DNA of 46,057 nt from NCBI GenBank assembly GCA_017935945.1, contig JAGBGN010000046.1:1-46057 (forward strand). Reading direction: 5' to 3'. Positions within the stretch are counted from its first letter, which is position 1, and each line of letters begins with the position of its first letter. This stretch comes from Candidatus Methanomethylophilaceae archaeon. GTDB lineage: Archaea > Thermoplasmatota > Thermoplasmata > Methanomassiliicoccales > Methanomethylophilaceae. The notes beneath the pieces are model-generated. The model saw only the letters and a program-made list of their open reading frames with translations, made no database searches and was not told the origin of the DNA. This document shows positions 15,337-23,481 of the stretch, one piece after another. The position numbers and the translations under genes were made by a program.

Positions 15337-15768
15337 ATGTGGAAAATTCTTGGCAAGGATACGATGTACATCGATATCGCCAACACCTGGAAGTCCCGTA
15401 TGATGGAACTTGCAGGAGATGACGATAAATCCAAACTGTTCAAGGAGATAGTTGAATCCTCAGAGGTCACCTACATGATGAACGGTACCACCGAGGAGCA
15501 CACGTTCTTCATCAGACTCTCGGATGACAGGACCCCCGAGGAGATCCAGACCCTTGCAGACGTCTCCCTTGAGATCCTCAAGAACTCGGAATCCCCCTGT
15601 GTGTCGATCGAGGACACCGTCCAGAAGTACCAGGTCATCATCACAAACTGGCACGAGCCGGAGATCATTGGACTCAACAAGACCCCCGGAATGTCATCGG
15701 GACAGGTCTTCAAACCCATCATCGGAAGTCTTGACGCACCAGGTAAACCGAATTACAAATATCTCTGA
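15337..15768 (+). CDS. Unrecognised 143-residue soluble protein
   Basis: I do not recognise this protein. It is mixed alpha/beta and hydrophilic with no membrane segment or signal. An acidic helical N-terminal part (KSRMMELAGDDDKSKLFKEI) leads to a strand-rich middle, and the C-terminal third is basic and Gly/Pro-rich. The ATG at 15337 lies about 28 bases after a TATA-like AGTTATTACT, which suits a leaderless start. Its GGAGG is too close (one base) to act as an SD. An ATG at 15364 with AAGGA upstream is an alternative. The last 16 bases overlap the end of the opposing membrane protein gene. Normal codon use and clean ends support a real gene. Confidence 0.75.
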   Translation: MWKILGKDTMYIDIANTWKSRMMELAGDDDKSKLFKEIVESSEVTYMMNGTTEEHTFFIRLSDDRTPEEIQTLADVSLEILKNSESPCVSIEDTVQKYQVIITNWHEPEIIGLNKTPGMSSGQVFKPIIGSLDAPGKPNYKYL

Positions 15769-16745
15769 CGGCCACCGTTGTTCAGACCGTCATCCCTTGT
15801 CGGGGTCCCCGGCAGGTCGTCGTACCTGCTGGATGCCCCATCTTCGGTTCCGGCCGGGAATTCTTCGGAACCGGCGATCGTATCGATGAACGCCTGTGCG
15901 TAGTGATTGGAATGCAGGATAAGGCCAACTATCGCGATTGATGCCATTATTGCCGCCGCCACTGCCGAATCGAAGACGGAAACGCCGTTCTGGGACAGCA
16001 GGACCGATGCAAGGGTCAGTACCGCCAGGATCAATGCCGTGCGCTTCACCGTTCTAAGAACCCCTTCGGCCACATTTTGTATCCTGGGGCCATCGGAAAC
16101 ACCCATGCCGGATCTCGCCAACATGACATACACGAGACCGAACGGCAGGGAGTACAGGGCGATGCAGACCACAGCCCCTATGAATGACCCGGCTTCATTG
16201 AAGAGCGGATCACAGGATTCGATCAGAACCCAAAACGACATCAGGGGTATCGATACCGTCAACAGCATCTCCGGCATGGATTCGCGGACGGATCTCGTGA
16301 TGGGCCTGAATGATACCGTCGCATCCCTCCCCAGATGCTCGACACAGAGGATCCAACGGAACTTGCGACCCCACCGATCGGAGGACGGTCCACCGGATGA
16401 CCCGAGTATCGGGAACAGGACCATGACGATGAGATGAGATAGGTACGATACACCCTCCAACCCCATGGTGACGCCCAATATCGCTGGAACTGATTCGGGG
16501 AGAATTATCGCTGCTACGATGGCCACCGTTGCACAGACGGCCAACACCACCCATCTGCGATCCAAAACACAACCCAACACCCCCGAAATGGCGAGTGGAA
16601 GGATCGCGATGAACGTCGATAGGGTCGATACACCCTGATACAGGATTGTGGCGGATGCCACCAGGAGGAACGACACCGTGATGATTGTGATCATCAACAG
16701 CATGTTCCTATCGCCTGTATCCAAGGACACACGACCCACCGCCAT
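15753..16745 (-). CDS. Unrecognised polytopic membrane protein at the end of the ribosomal operon
   Basis: A 330-residue protein with about nine hydrophobic helices. Four crowd residues 14-105 (MLLMITIITVSFLLVASATI is the first), then come a loop rich in Arg/Gly/Ser and further helices to about 290. The tail is polar and Asp/Gly-rich. I see no transporter or enzyme motif and cannot name a family. The frame stays open to 17009, but that part is a shadow of the preceding gene. The ATG at 16745 has GGAGTGA five bases upstream, overlapping the stop of the 112-residue gene, so the pair is coupled. It ends in TAA and overlaps the convergent gene at 15768. Confidence 0.8.
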   Translation of the reverse strand: MAVGRVSLDTGDRNMLLMITIITVSFLLVASATILYQGVSTLSTFIAILPLAISGVLGCVLDRRWVVLAVCATVAIVAAIILPESVPAILGVTMGLEGVSYLSHLIVMVLFPILGSSGGPSSDRWGRKFRWILCVEHLGRDATVSFRPITRSVRESMPEMLLTVSIPLMSFWVLIESCDPLFNEAGSFIGAVVCIALYSLPFGLVYVMLARSGMGVSDGPRIQNVAEGVLRTVKRTALILAVLTLASVLLSQNGVSVFDSAVAAAIMASIAIVGLILHSNHYAQAFIDTIAGSEEFPAGTEDGASSRYDDLPGTPTRDDGLNNGGRQRYL

Positions 16746-16750
16746 CGGGA

Positions 16751-17089
16751 TCACTCCTTGTCTGTCCAGGCCTCGACGGTGACCTTCGCACGGTCGCCAC
16801 GGAAAACACCGATCAGGATGCCCATGCTGCGACTCTTCTCGGTTGGATACGGTCCGAGTTCCGCATCGGTGACCTGATCCTTGTGTCCTGCAGATGAATG
16901 GTCCTCCTTTGCGACCACGACATCGACGGGGAAGTCGGAACGGATCCTCACATGGAGGAACCTGTTGGGCTTCACATCCAGCGGTATGCTCAGAACATTG
17001 CGGTAGCAACCATCGACTGTGGGGTCGAACTCCCCGACGGTCATTTCCTCGGGACCGTATACCTGGACCCTCTTATCGAAGATAGACAT
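16751..17089 (-). CDS. Unrecognised 112-residue protein downstream of cbf5
   Basis: A small soluble protein with beta-strand patterns (FDKRVQVYGPEEMTVGEF at the start, RFLHVRIRSDFPVDVVVAKE in the middle, RAKVTVEAW at the end). It may be a small beta-sandwich like those of secreted or GOLD/emp24-like domains, but it has no signal peptide and I cannot assign it. I chose the ATG at 17089, with GGTG upstream, over the frame's earlier ATG at 17242, which lies inside cbf5. It stands 43 bases after cbf5, the widest gap in the 30-gene run, so an internal promoter is possible. It is tightly coupled to the membrane protein that follows. Confidence 0.75.
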   Translation of the reverse strand: MSIFDKRVQVYGPEEMTVGEFDPTVDGCYRNVLSIPLDVKPNRFLHVRIRSDFPVDVVVAKEDHSSAGHKDQVTDAELGPYPTEKSRSMGILIGVFRGDRAKVTVEAWTDKE

Positions 17090-17132
17090 TGGAACACCAT
17101 CCGTGCGGTAGGTGCTCTCGATAGATAACGGT

Positions 17133-18128
17133 TCACTCGACGAACGACGGAACTTCCGGGATGTCGAGATCAGTAGACTGTTTCCACATACGTGGGTAAT
17201 GACCGGGTTCCATGAACACCCTCTCGGTCCTGACAGCCACACCCTTCGATGTCGCCATGATCTTGGGTGTGGACATGGCCATATGGCCGAGGGCGATCAA
17301 CTCCCCGCGGATGGTCATCATGGCAACCAGCGCATTCTTGCGGATGTCTTCATCGAGCATGTGTATGCCACAGATGTTCAGGTCCGCACCGTGACAGACG
17401 GCATCGACGGCCGTGGCCTTGACTATCACCTTCGGCAGGGGTTCGACAAGAACCTCGCCTGGCAAGAGCATTCCCCTCAACCACTCCTCGCGACCGTTCT
17501 GCTGCCAGAAGACGTACGCATCACGTATGTCGTGGAGATTGGCTGCACGGGACTCATCCATCTTACCGGAACGGGAACGACGCAGCTCCAGCATGTTGGC
17601 GCCGCATCCCAGCACATCACCTATGTCCGTGCAGAGGGTGCGTGCATATGTGCCAGCATCACAATGTATCCTGAAGAGGACATCACGTCCACGGATATCC
17701 AGAATCTCCAACTCATGTATGGTGCGGATGCGAAGCTGCCTCTTGATGGCGGAACGGACAGGGGGCAGTTGATACACCTTGCCCTGGAAACGGGACATCA
17801 CGCTGCGTATCCTCTCTGGAGAACGGTCGGCATGCAACCTCATGAGGCATATGTACTCCTTATCGGAGGACAGGACCACATCCGTCAATCTGACCGCATC
17901 ACCCAGAGTGATAGGAAGGACCCCGCTGACGTACGGGTCGAGCGTTCCGCCGTGACCCACCTTCTCCAGCTTGAGCGCATCACGCACCCAAGCGGTAGCC
18001 TGATGGGATGTCGGACCGGAAGGCTTGTCCAGGATGAGCACTCCGAACCTCAGCAATTCGCCCACCGAACGGTCTGTGGGCCTCTTCCCCCACTTGTCGG
18101 GGATCGTCTGGGAATCTCTGACAATCAA
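17133..18128 (-). CDS. cbf5: Cbf5/TruB-type pseudouridine synthase of H/ACA RNPs
   Basis: A 331-residue protein. The synthase domain has GVLILDKPSGPTSHQ and GHGGTLDPYVSGVLP with the catalytic Asp64. The C-terminal part (about 235-315) is a PUA domain (PKVIVKATAVDAVCHGADL and on). In archaea Cbf5 works with Nop10, Gar1, L7Ae and guide RNAs on rRNA, and can make tRNA U55 modifications alone. The frame opens with TTG at 18128, overlapping the cmk stop (TTGA) and preceded by GGGTG seven bases upstream. The N-terminal DKWGKRPTDRSVGELL matches archaeal Cbf5, so no shorter start fits. Confidence 0.95.
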   Translation of the reverse strand: MIVRDSQTIPDKWGKRPTDRSVGELLRFGVLILDKPSGPTSHQATAWVRDALKLEKVGHGGTLDPYVSGVLPITLGDAVRLTDVVLSSDKEYICLMRLHADRSPERIRSVMSRFQGKVYQLPPVRSAIKRQLRIRTIHELEILDIRGRDVLFRIHCDAGTYARTLCTDIGDVLGCGANMLELRRSRSGKMDESRAANLHDIRDAYVFWQQNGREEWLRGMLLPGEVLVEPLPKVIVKATAVDAVCHGADLNICGIHMLDEDIRKNALVAMMTIRGELIALGHMAMSTPKIMATSKGVAVRTERVFMEPGHYPRMWKQSTDLDIPEVPSFVE

Positions 18129-18658
18129 TTCGAAACACCCAGGGCATCCAGGATCGTGGAGAGCACTTCCTCGGGAGTCAGGTCATCCGTGTTGACGACC
18201 AGGTCGTAGACACTGCGGTCGTTGATGTCGATGCCATAGTACATCATGTACCTCTTGGCCTCGGAGTTCTGACGTTCGACGGTCTTGGCATGAGCCTCCT
18301 CGAAGGTCTCACCCTCACGGAGACCGACCCTGGCCATACGCACATCGGGACTCGCATCGAGGTATATCCTGAATGCGGGAATCCCGTTACGGGTCAGCAT
18401 GTATGCGGAAAGACGGGACTCTAGAATTATATCCTCGTTCTCACGGGCGATCTCCAGTATCCTGGAATCGATCATCTCATCGATAGAGGGATCAGACTCG
18501 GCGATGGCGCCGAGCTGACCCAGAGTCAGGTTTTTTTCTGCAGCAAGCTCACGGAAGATCTTACCGAAGACCACGGCCTTCAGACCCAATACCTCCGAGA
18601 GGTTGCTGCAGGCGGTCGTTTTTCCAGAACCTGGCGGACCGCTTATGGTTATTCTCAT
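18125..18658 (-). CDS. cmk: Cytidylate kinase, archaeal type
   Basis: A 177-residue kinase for CMP and dCMP. The P-loop GPPGSGKT is at residues 7-14 and the SRLSAYML segment belongs to the NMP-binding part. Near the end there is KRYMMYYGIDINDRSVYDLVVNTD, a signature of archaeal Cmk. It overlaps the insertase gene by four bases (ATGA) and cbf5 by four. The order secY-insertase-cmk-cbf5 is the usual archaeal one, but eL34 and eL14, which often sit here, are missing. Confidence 0.95.
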   Translation of the reverse strand: MRITISGPPGSGKTTACSNLSEVLGLKAVVFGKIFRELAAEKNLTLGQLGAIAESDPSIDEMIDSRILEIARENEDIILESRLSAYMLTRNGIPAFRIYLDASPDVRMARVGLREGETFEEAHAKTVERQNSEAKRYMMYYGIDINDRSVYDLVVNTDDLTPEEVLSTILDALGVSN

Positions 18659-19371
18659 TCGATCTCAGCTCTCTTGACTTCTCTGTCAAGTTCCCCCAAG
18701 CGCTTCTTGAGGAAGATGAACCTGATCAGCCTGTTCTCGATCTGTCCTATCGGCATACTAACCATGGTGTAGATGATGATCCACATAGGGAAGAATCCCA
18801 TGAGCATGGAATTCAGATCCAGTTCCCCCCAGGGCATGTGGACGTAGAGCACTTCCAAGTGAGGGAAGTACGCTGCGCCGTCACCGGTCTTGAGGAAGTA
18901 GTAGACCCAGGCATACACAGGGATGATGAAGAGCATGGTTATGGGCATGACCTTCATCTGCTGTGTACTGGCCTCCATGGACTTTGCCATCATCGCGGGC
19001 TGCTGCTCCTGCAATTTCTTCAGTTTGAAGAGATTGTTCTCGATACGGGCCTGACGGAACTCCTTGTTGAAATCGCTCTGAATCTGCTGACTCCTAGCCA
19101 TCTCAATGGGGTTCGACATCAGGCTCCTGATGACTGTACTGAGTGTAATCATCACCAGACCGGCGATGATCAGGGTCAGCACAGGGTACTCGCCATCGAA
19201 GGCGATGTGCCTGAACACGAAATCCAGTCCCTCACCGATGGCATCCCTGAACATCATGACGACCATCATGATCAACAGAGTGAACATCATCCCGATCATT
19301 GTCTTGTTAGACATAGGAGGTGCCTGTTGCTGCACCTCCTGCATGCTCTGTGGGCTACCTGGATTAGGCAT
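18655..19371 (-). CDS. Archaeal Oxa1/YidC-like membrane insertase (DUF106, Ylp1)
   Basis: A 238-residue membrane protein. A Gln/Pro-rich N-terminus leads into helix 1 (about 24-40) and helix 2 (about 64-84). A positively charged cytoplasmic coiled-coil hairpin (FNKEFRQARIENNLFKLKKL) follows, then two or three helices from about 135 to 210. This is the layout of the archaeal DUF106 proteins shown to be Oxa1/YidC/EMC3 relatives. They insert membrane proteins alongside SecY. It starts four bases after the secY stop, which fits a joint role in membrane protein insertion. Confidence 0.9.
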   Translation of the reverse strand: MPNPGSPQSMQEVQQQAPPMSNKTMIGMMFTLLIMMVVMMFRDAIGEGLDFVFRHIAFDGEYPVLTLIIAGLVMITLSTVIRSLMSNPIEMARSQQIQSDFNKEFRQARIENNLFKLKKLQEQQPAMMAKSMEASTQQMKVMPITMLFIIPVYAWVYYFLKTGDGAAYFPHLEVLYVHMPWGELDLNSMLMGFFPMWIIIYTMVSMPIGQIENRLIRFIFLKKRLGELDREVKRAEIE

Positions 19372-19375
19372 TTAC

Positions 19376-20911
19376 TCACTCTCCACCGAAGAATCCCCTC
19401 ATTACGGGATTCATCTCCATCATCTGTTCGCGTCCGATTGCCTCGTAGAGGTTAATCAGGATACCGACAGTCAGCAGCACTCCGGTTCCAGTTGCGTTAC
19501 CGGTCGTTCCGACCATGTCTGCGAATGCCGCAAGTCCTCCGACGAGAGCTCCCGACATGATGGTGATCGTGGGGATGTACCTCTCGAGGACACGCTTCAG
19601 GACACGGGGGTCACGACGGAATCCGGGCATCTGCATTCCACTCCTCTGGATCTGGTTGGCGACGGACTCCGCTCCGAGGTTCGTGGTCTCAACCCAGAAC
19701 TTCGCGAACAGGATCGAACCCAACACCATCACACAGAAGTAGATGGCCATGTGAGCGATGTTCTGGATCGCGTTGTGACCATTACCGTATGCGACGGGGT
19801 CGAGGATCGGCATCAGCCAACTCGTCAATCCCTGGGGTGCGGACAGGTACCATGCCAATCCACCGGCTGCGTAAGTGGATCCCTCCTCGAAGTATCCCAG
19901 AGCCGCGTTTCCACCGATGAAAGGGATCTGGCTGAGGGTCTCGTTGCTGAAGAGCAGGAGGGTGGTCATACTCACGATGGCCAGCAGTGCGGACATCAGG
20001 ATGACGGGGATGTTGCTTGCGTACATCAGTTTGATGGGATAGCGTCCCCTTGCACCTCTGGCGTTACCATGGGAGAGCGGAAGCTCGATACGGGTCGATT
20101 CCAGATAGGCAACGATGGCGAAGATCACCAGCGTTCCGACCAGGGCGATCATCGGGTTCGGTGAACCCAGGAAGATCTGCTCGTATCCCACATTTGCCAT
20201 GTACTCGGGATCTGTGGCGAAGACGTAGTAGAGTGCCCTGGGTATGGTTCCTCCGGGAGGATTCTCCACACTGACGGGCATCGACATGTCCACAGGATTC
20301 CAGTTGAGGGCTCCTGTGAACAGTGCCTGCGCCACTCCTGCGGCGATGAACAAGGAGATACCGCTTCCGATACCCCACTTGGACACCACCTCATCCATCA
20401 GGAAGATGATGTAGGACCCTGCGAAGAGCTGAGCGATCAGCAGGATCTTCGCCCCTGCCGAACCGAGCACATCCTCGGCGCCGCTTGAAGGTACGAGGTA
20501 CCCGAACACCTGAGGGATGGACTCGAACAGGATCATGACGATGACCAGCAGCTTGAGTACCGACTGGTAACAAGCCTTGTCGTCGCGCTTCCCAAGGTCC
20601 AGTTTTATGATTTTTGCTCCGACGAACAGCTGCATTATGATCGAAGCTGTGACGATCGGTCCAATACCGAGTTGCAGTAGCGATCCGGAAGCTCCTGCCA
20701 TGATGGTCCTATACTGTGCGAACAGGTCGAGCGACTCGGCCTGATCCAAGCCATACAGGTACACGTTGGTCATCACGAAATAGACGACCAACGCGACTAT
20801 GACCCACATCAATTTCGTCCTGAAGTGCACATGGCCTTCAGGCCGTTTGACGGAGGGTAGCCTGTCGGACAGTGGCTTAATCTTGTACAACAGGCTTGGT
20901 GTATCTTCCAT
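19376..20911 (-). CDS. secY: Preprotein translocase subunit SecY
   Basis: A 511-residue, ten-helix channel subunit of the Sec translocon. The N-terminus (YKIKPLSDRLPSVKRPEGH) is the amphipathic lead-in. Helix 2 includes QLGIGPIVTASIIMQL with the plug region, and RIELPLSHGNARGARGRYPIKL is the basic loop 6/7 that contacts the ribosome. FWVETTNLGAESVANQIQRSGMQMPGFR is in the loop after helix 8. It is somewhat longer than usual (about 440-490), owing to longer loops between helices 5-6 and 7-8. The ATG at 20911 is 25 bases after the uL15 stop. Confidence 0.97.
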   Translation of the reverse strand: MEDTPSLLYKIKPLSDRLPSVKRPEGHVHFRTKLMWVIVALVVYFVMTNVYLYGLDQAESLDLFAQYRTIMAGASGSLLQLGIGPIVTASIIMQLFVGAKIIKLDLGKRDDKACYQSVLKLLVIVMILFESIPQVFGYLVPSSGAEDVLGSAGAKILLIAQLFAGSYIIFLMDEVVSKWGIGSGISLFIAAGVAQALFTGALNWNPVDMSMPVSVENPPGGTIPRALYYVFATDPEYMANVGYEQIFLGSPNPMIALVGTLVIFAIVAYLESTRIELPLSHGNARGARGRYPIKLMYASNIPVILMSALLAIVSMTTLLLFSNETLSQIPFIGGNAALGYFEEGSTYAAGGLAWYLSAPQGLTSWLMPILDPVAYGNGHNAIQNIAHMAIYFCVMVLGSILFAKFWVETTNLGAESVANQIQRSGMQMPGFRRDPRVLKRVLERYIPTITIMSGALVGGLAAFADMVGTTGNATGTGVLLTVGILINLYEAIGREQMMEMNPVMRGFFGGE

Positions 20912-20936
20912 CCCTATCTACCTCTCCCGATATTGT

Positions 20937-21359
20937 TTACTCGACGATAGATCCGCCGACGGCCTCGATCTTGGAACGGGCCTTCTCGGAGACCTCTGCA
21001 ACGGTCACGTTGACAGCGAAATCAACGTTTCCGTTTCCGAGGAGTTTGTCGATGCCTGCATCGGAGAGGTTGACATTGTATGCGTCTCCCTCTTTGGATG
21101 CGAATCCCATCGAAACGAACCTCTCGATCTGCTCGCAGAGTTCTCCGACATTGATGGTGCGGTTGGCCTCGACCATGCACTGGGGTCTCTTGAAGCCGTG
21201 GCGACCGAAGTGGTCCCTGTCGTACTTCAGCATACCGATCTTCCCAGTCTTTCCGAGTCCGGCCTGACCGTGTCCACCGATGATACCTGCTCCACGACCG
21301 GATTTCTTACCGCGGCCGTGGGTCCTGTATCCTCTAAATTTCTTTGTCCTGCTAGGCAT
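20937..21359 (-). CDS. rpl15: Ribosomal protein uL15
   Basis: A 140-residue large-subunit protein. The basic glycine-rich N-terminus (KKFRGYRTHGRGKKSGRGAG) threads into rRNA and is followed by HFGRHGFKRPQ, typical of archaeal/eukaryotic L15 (L27a). It ends in TAA, one of very few TAA stops in the run, just before the 25-base gap to secY. Confidence 0.97.
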   Translation of the reverse strand: MPSRTKKFRGYRTHGRGKKSGRGAGIIGGHGQAGLGKTGKIGMLKYDRDHFGRHGFKRPQCMVEANRTINVGELCEQIERFVSMGFASKEGDAYNVNLSDAGIDKLLGNGNVDFAVNVTVAEVSEKARSKIEAVGGSIVE

Positions 21360-21368
21360 GTCTACACC

Positions 21369-21833
21369 TCAGAGCATCCTGTTGATGAGGTCGTTGATAG
21401 CCTCGCCCCTGTATCCGAGAGCACCGCCGTTCTTGTAGGAGCGTTTGTTACCCTCGTATCCCTTGACGGGAGGGTGGAGACGGAAGACGGGTTTGACGCC
21501 CTCCACATCCCTCATCTTGTAGTCGTTCTCAATGATGGCCTTGGCCATGTCCTCGATGGTGGCGAACTCGGAGTTCTCCTTGAGGTAGTCATCGGTGATG
21601 TCCTTGTCTCCGACGAGTTTTCCGCGGCTGCGGATCATCGAAGCGAGGGTCTCCTGACTTACCTCTCCCCAGGTGCAGTAGTCCTTGACGACCTGGAGCA
21701 TTCCCTTTGTGGAGGGATTCTCGGGGACGATGACACAGTGGTTGACCCTGGTTACTCCCAGGAGCATCATGGTGTGCTCGATGTCGCGGTTGACATCGGG
21801 CTGTCCACGAACACGGATCAATGCGTATGCCAT
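21369..21833 (-). CDS. rpl30: Ribosomal protein uL30
   Basis: A 154-residue archaeal-length L30 (bacterial ones are about 60). The N-terminus AYALIRVRGQPDVNRDIEHT starts the ferredoxin-like fold. The C-terminal extension includes FRLHPPVKGYEGNKRSYKNG. The frame opens with a GTG at 21839 overlapping the uS5 stop, but GGAGG lies seven bases before the ATG at 21833, which is the better start. Confidence 0.97.
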   Translation of the reverse strand: MAYALIRVRGQPDVNRDIEHTMMLLGVTRVNHCVIVPENPSTKGMLQVVKDYCTWGEVSQETLASMIRSRGKLVGDKDITDDYLKENSEFATIEDMAKAIIENDYKMRDVEGVKPVFRLHPPVKGYEGNKRSYKNGGALGYRGEAINDLINRML

Positions 21834-21835
21834 TT

Positions 21836-22516
21836 TCACTCCTCCTGTGCGTCGACATCGGTCTCGGCATATGTGATGCCAGTGGGACCGGAGACGATGT
21901 TGAGGTTCTTCGCCTGCTCGTCGGTGACCCTCATGCGGGAGGTCATCTTCAGAGCCTCGTAGGTTGCCATAGCGTAGTTGACCTTGGTCTTGGTGTTACC
22001 CCTGGCGAATCCCCAGGAGTCGCGTACACCTGCAAGGGTCAGGAGACTCTTTGCGACATCTCCGACTGCAAGGGACACTCCGCGGGGTGCGGGCTTCAGG
22101 GTGACGGTAACGGAACCGGTGGATCCGGAGACCTCGAAGGGCAGACTGTGGGGCTGTCCGCATCCACACTGCCAGGAACCGCAACCCCTCTTGATCTCAA
22201 TCATGTTGAGCTTGGCGTTGTCGATTGCCTTCTTGATGGAGGGTCCGACCTCCTTTCCTTTTGCTCTTCCGATACCGATGAATCCATCGCCGTTTCCGAC
22301 GATGCATGTGACCGCGAACCTGACCCTCCTTCCGGAGTCGGTCATCCTCTGGACCATGTTGAGGTCGATGACCTCATCCTTAAGGTCGGGGAGGAGGATG
22401 TCCACGATCTCGGGCTCACGCAGGGGCAGTTTGGTCGCCAGTGCATCACTCATTGTGGTGATGTCACCGTTGAGGACCATCTGTCCGAGTCTTGTTTTGG
22501 GAACCCAGTCAGCCAT
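21836..22516 (-). CDS. rps5: Ribosomal protein uS5
   Basis: A 226-residue small-subunit protein. The double-stranded-RNA-binding-like N-domain has RMTDSGRRVRFAVTCIVGNG and GFIGIGRAKGKEVGP. The archaeal insert GCGSWQCGCGQPHSLPFEV holds three cysteines. It helps keep decoding accurate. The start is the ATG at 22516 (MADWVPKTRL), one base after the L18 stop; the longer frame to 22645 is a shadow of L18. Confidence 0.97.
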   Translation of the reverse strand: MADWVPKTRLGQMVLNGDITTMSDALATKLPLREPEIVDILLPDLKDEVIDLNMVQRMTDSGRRVRFAVTCIVGNGDGFIGIGRAKGKEVGPSIKKAIDNAKLNMIEIKRGCGSWQCGCGQPHSLPFEVSGSTGSVTVTLKPAPRGVSLAVGDVAKSLLTLAGVRDSWGFARGNTKTKVNYAMATYEALKMTSRMRVTDEQAKNLNIVSGPTGITYAETDVDAQEE

Positions 22517-22517
22517 T

Positions 22518-23018
22518 TTACTCAGCCTCCATCTTTTCCTTGAGGCTGTTGACTGCAGCCTCGATGCCCTCATCGATGTGCTTTCCGTAGAGCCTGTCCT
22601 CCTCGGGGAGGACTCCCTCGCCGTAGGGGACCTCGAGGCCTGCATCGGTCATTCCGGCCACAGTTGCGAAGAGGACTCCGCCGTGCTGGACCTTCTGCAT
22701 TCCGATGTCGAGGACTGCATACTCGATTCCTGCTTTGATTGCTTTCTTTCCTGCAAGGTATCCCGCGAGGTATGCTGCGGGGATGGATGAACAGGAGTAC
22801 TCCCAGCCCATCGCCTTCAGATCCCTGCTGCTGGCGGATGCGAGGATGAGGTCTCCTCCCATGTCGAACTCAGCGAACTGGATGGTGATGTTCTTGTTGG
22901 ATCTCCTGACCACTGCCCTTGCCTCTCTTCCGTTGAGGAGCTTGCGGCGGGCGTAGTAGTCTGTACGACCCTCCCTCCTCCTGCGGAATGCCACTTTGTA
23001 TCTAGGTCCTGTTGCCAT
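22518..23018 (-). CDS. rpl18: Ribosomal protein uL18
   Basis: A 166-residue 5S-rRNA-binding protein. The N-terminus YKVAFRRRREGRTDYYARRK is the archaeal/eukaryotic L5-like start, and AAYLAGYLAGKKAIKAG and the HIDEGIEAAV segment follow. Its ATG shares one base with the eL19 stop (TGATG), and it ends in TAA. Confidence 0.97.
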   Translation of the reverse strand: MATGPRYKVAFRRRREGRTDYYARRKLLNGREARAVVRRSNKNITIQFAEFDMGGDLILASASSRDLKAMGWEYSCSSIPAAYLAGYLAGKKAIKAGIEYAVLDIGMQKVQHGGVLFATVAGMTDAGLEVPYGEGVLPEEDRLYGKHIDEGIEAAVNSLKEKMEAE

Positions 23019-23479
23019 CAGATCTCCTCCTCTGTGAGGTGTCCGGCAGCGATCATGTGCTGCCTCAGGTGCCTGCGAGATTTGAAGAGACCTCCCTTGG
23101 CCTTCCTGTAGTAGAGTCTGTAGATGGAAGGTGTGATCTTGCCGTCGGCCCTGAGGGTCTTCAGCTCGTCACGGATGGGCCTGATGGTTGCCATCCAGCG
23201 CTCCTTGTCACGGACGCGGGCGTTGGCGGTTCCCTTCCTGGATCCGGGTCCCTTCCTCTTTCCGTTTGCCTTCTGCTCGGCTGCGTGCCTGATCCTTGCC
23301 TTGGAGGTTCCGTTCTTGGGCTTTGCCTTGATGAGACCGGAAGCCACTGCGGTACGGATGTCAGCACGGGTGATGCACTCGGCGACCTCTTCGAGCTTGT
23401 CGGGGTTCATCCAAACCCTGTTCTCTCCGCATTTCAGGACCTCTGCGGCCATTCTCCTCTGGTTCTTCAGATCGGACAT
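23018..23479 (-). CDS. rpl19e: Ribosomal protein eL19
   Basis: A 153-residue archaeal/eukaryotic protein with no bacterial counterpart. It has the typical SDLKNQRRMAAEVLKCG start, VWMNPDKLEEV, then the basic GKRKGPGSRKGTANAR linker and a long C-terminal helix (FKSRRHLRQHMIAAGHL). The frame opens with a GTG at 23485 overlapping the eL32 stop. I prefer the ATG at 23479, since all family members begin there. Confidence 0.97.
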   Translation of the reverse strand: MSDLKNQRRMAAEVLKCGENRVWMNPDKLEEVAECITRADIRTAVASGLIKAKPKNGTSKARIRHAAEQKANGKRKGPGSRKGTANARVRDKERWMATIRPIRDELKTLRADGKITPSIYRLYYRKAKGGLFKSRRHLRQHMIAAGHLTEEEI

Positions 23480-23481
23480 GT

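Noticed and set aside
16746-17009. N-terminal extension of the 330-residue membrane protein
   Set aside because: This part of the frame is out of phase with, and fully covered by, the 112-residue gene. It is Arg/Gly/Cys-rich and unlike a protein, and the SD supports the ATG at 16745.
21821-22543. Long plus-strand frames opposite the ribosomal genes (for example here, 25221-25958 and 31785-32780)
   Set aside because: Each lies antisense to a certain ribosomal protein gene, has no SD or TATA signal, and has an unnatural composition caused by codon bias of the sense strand.
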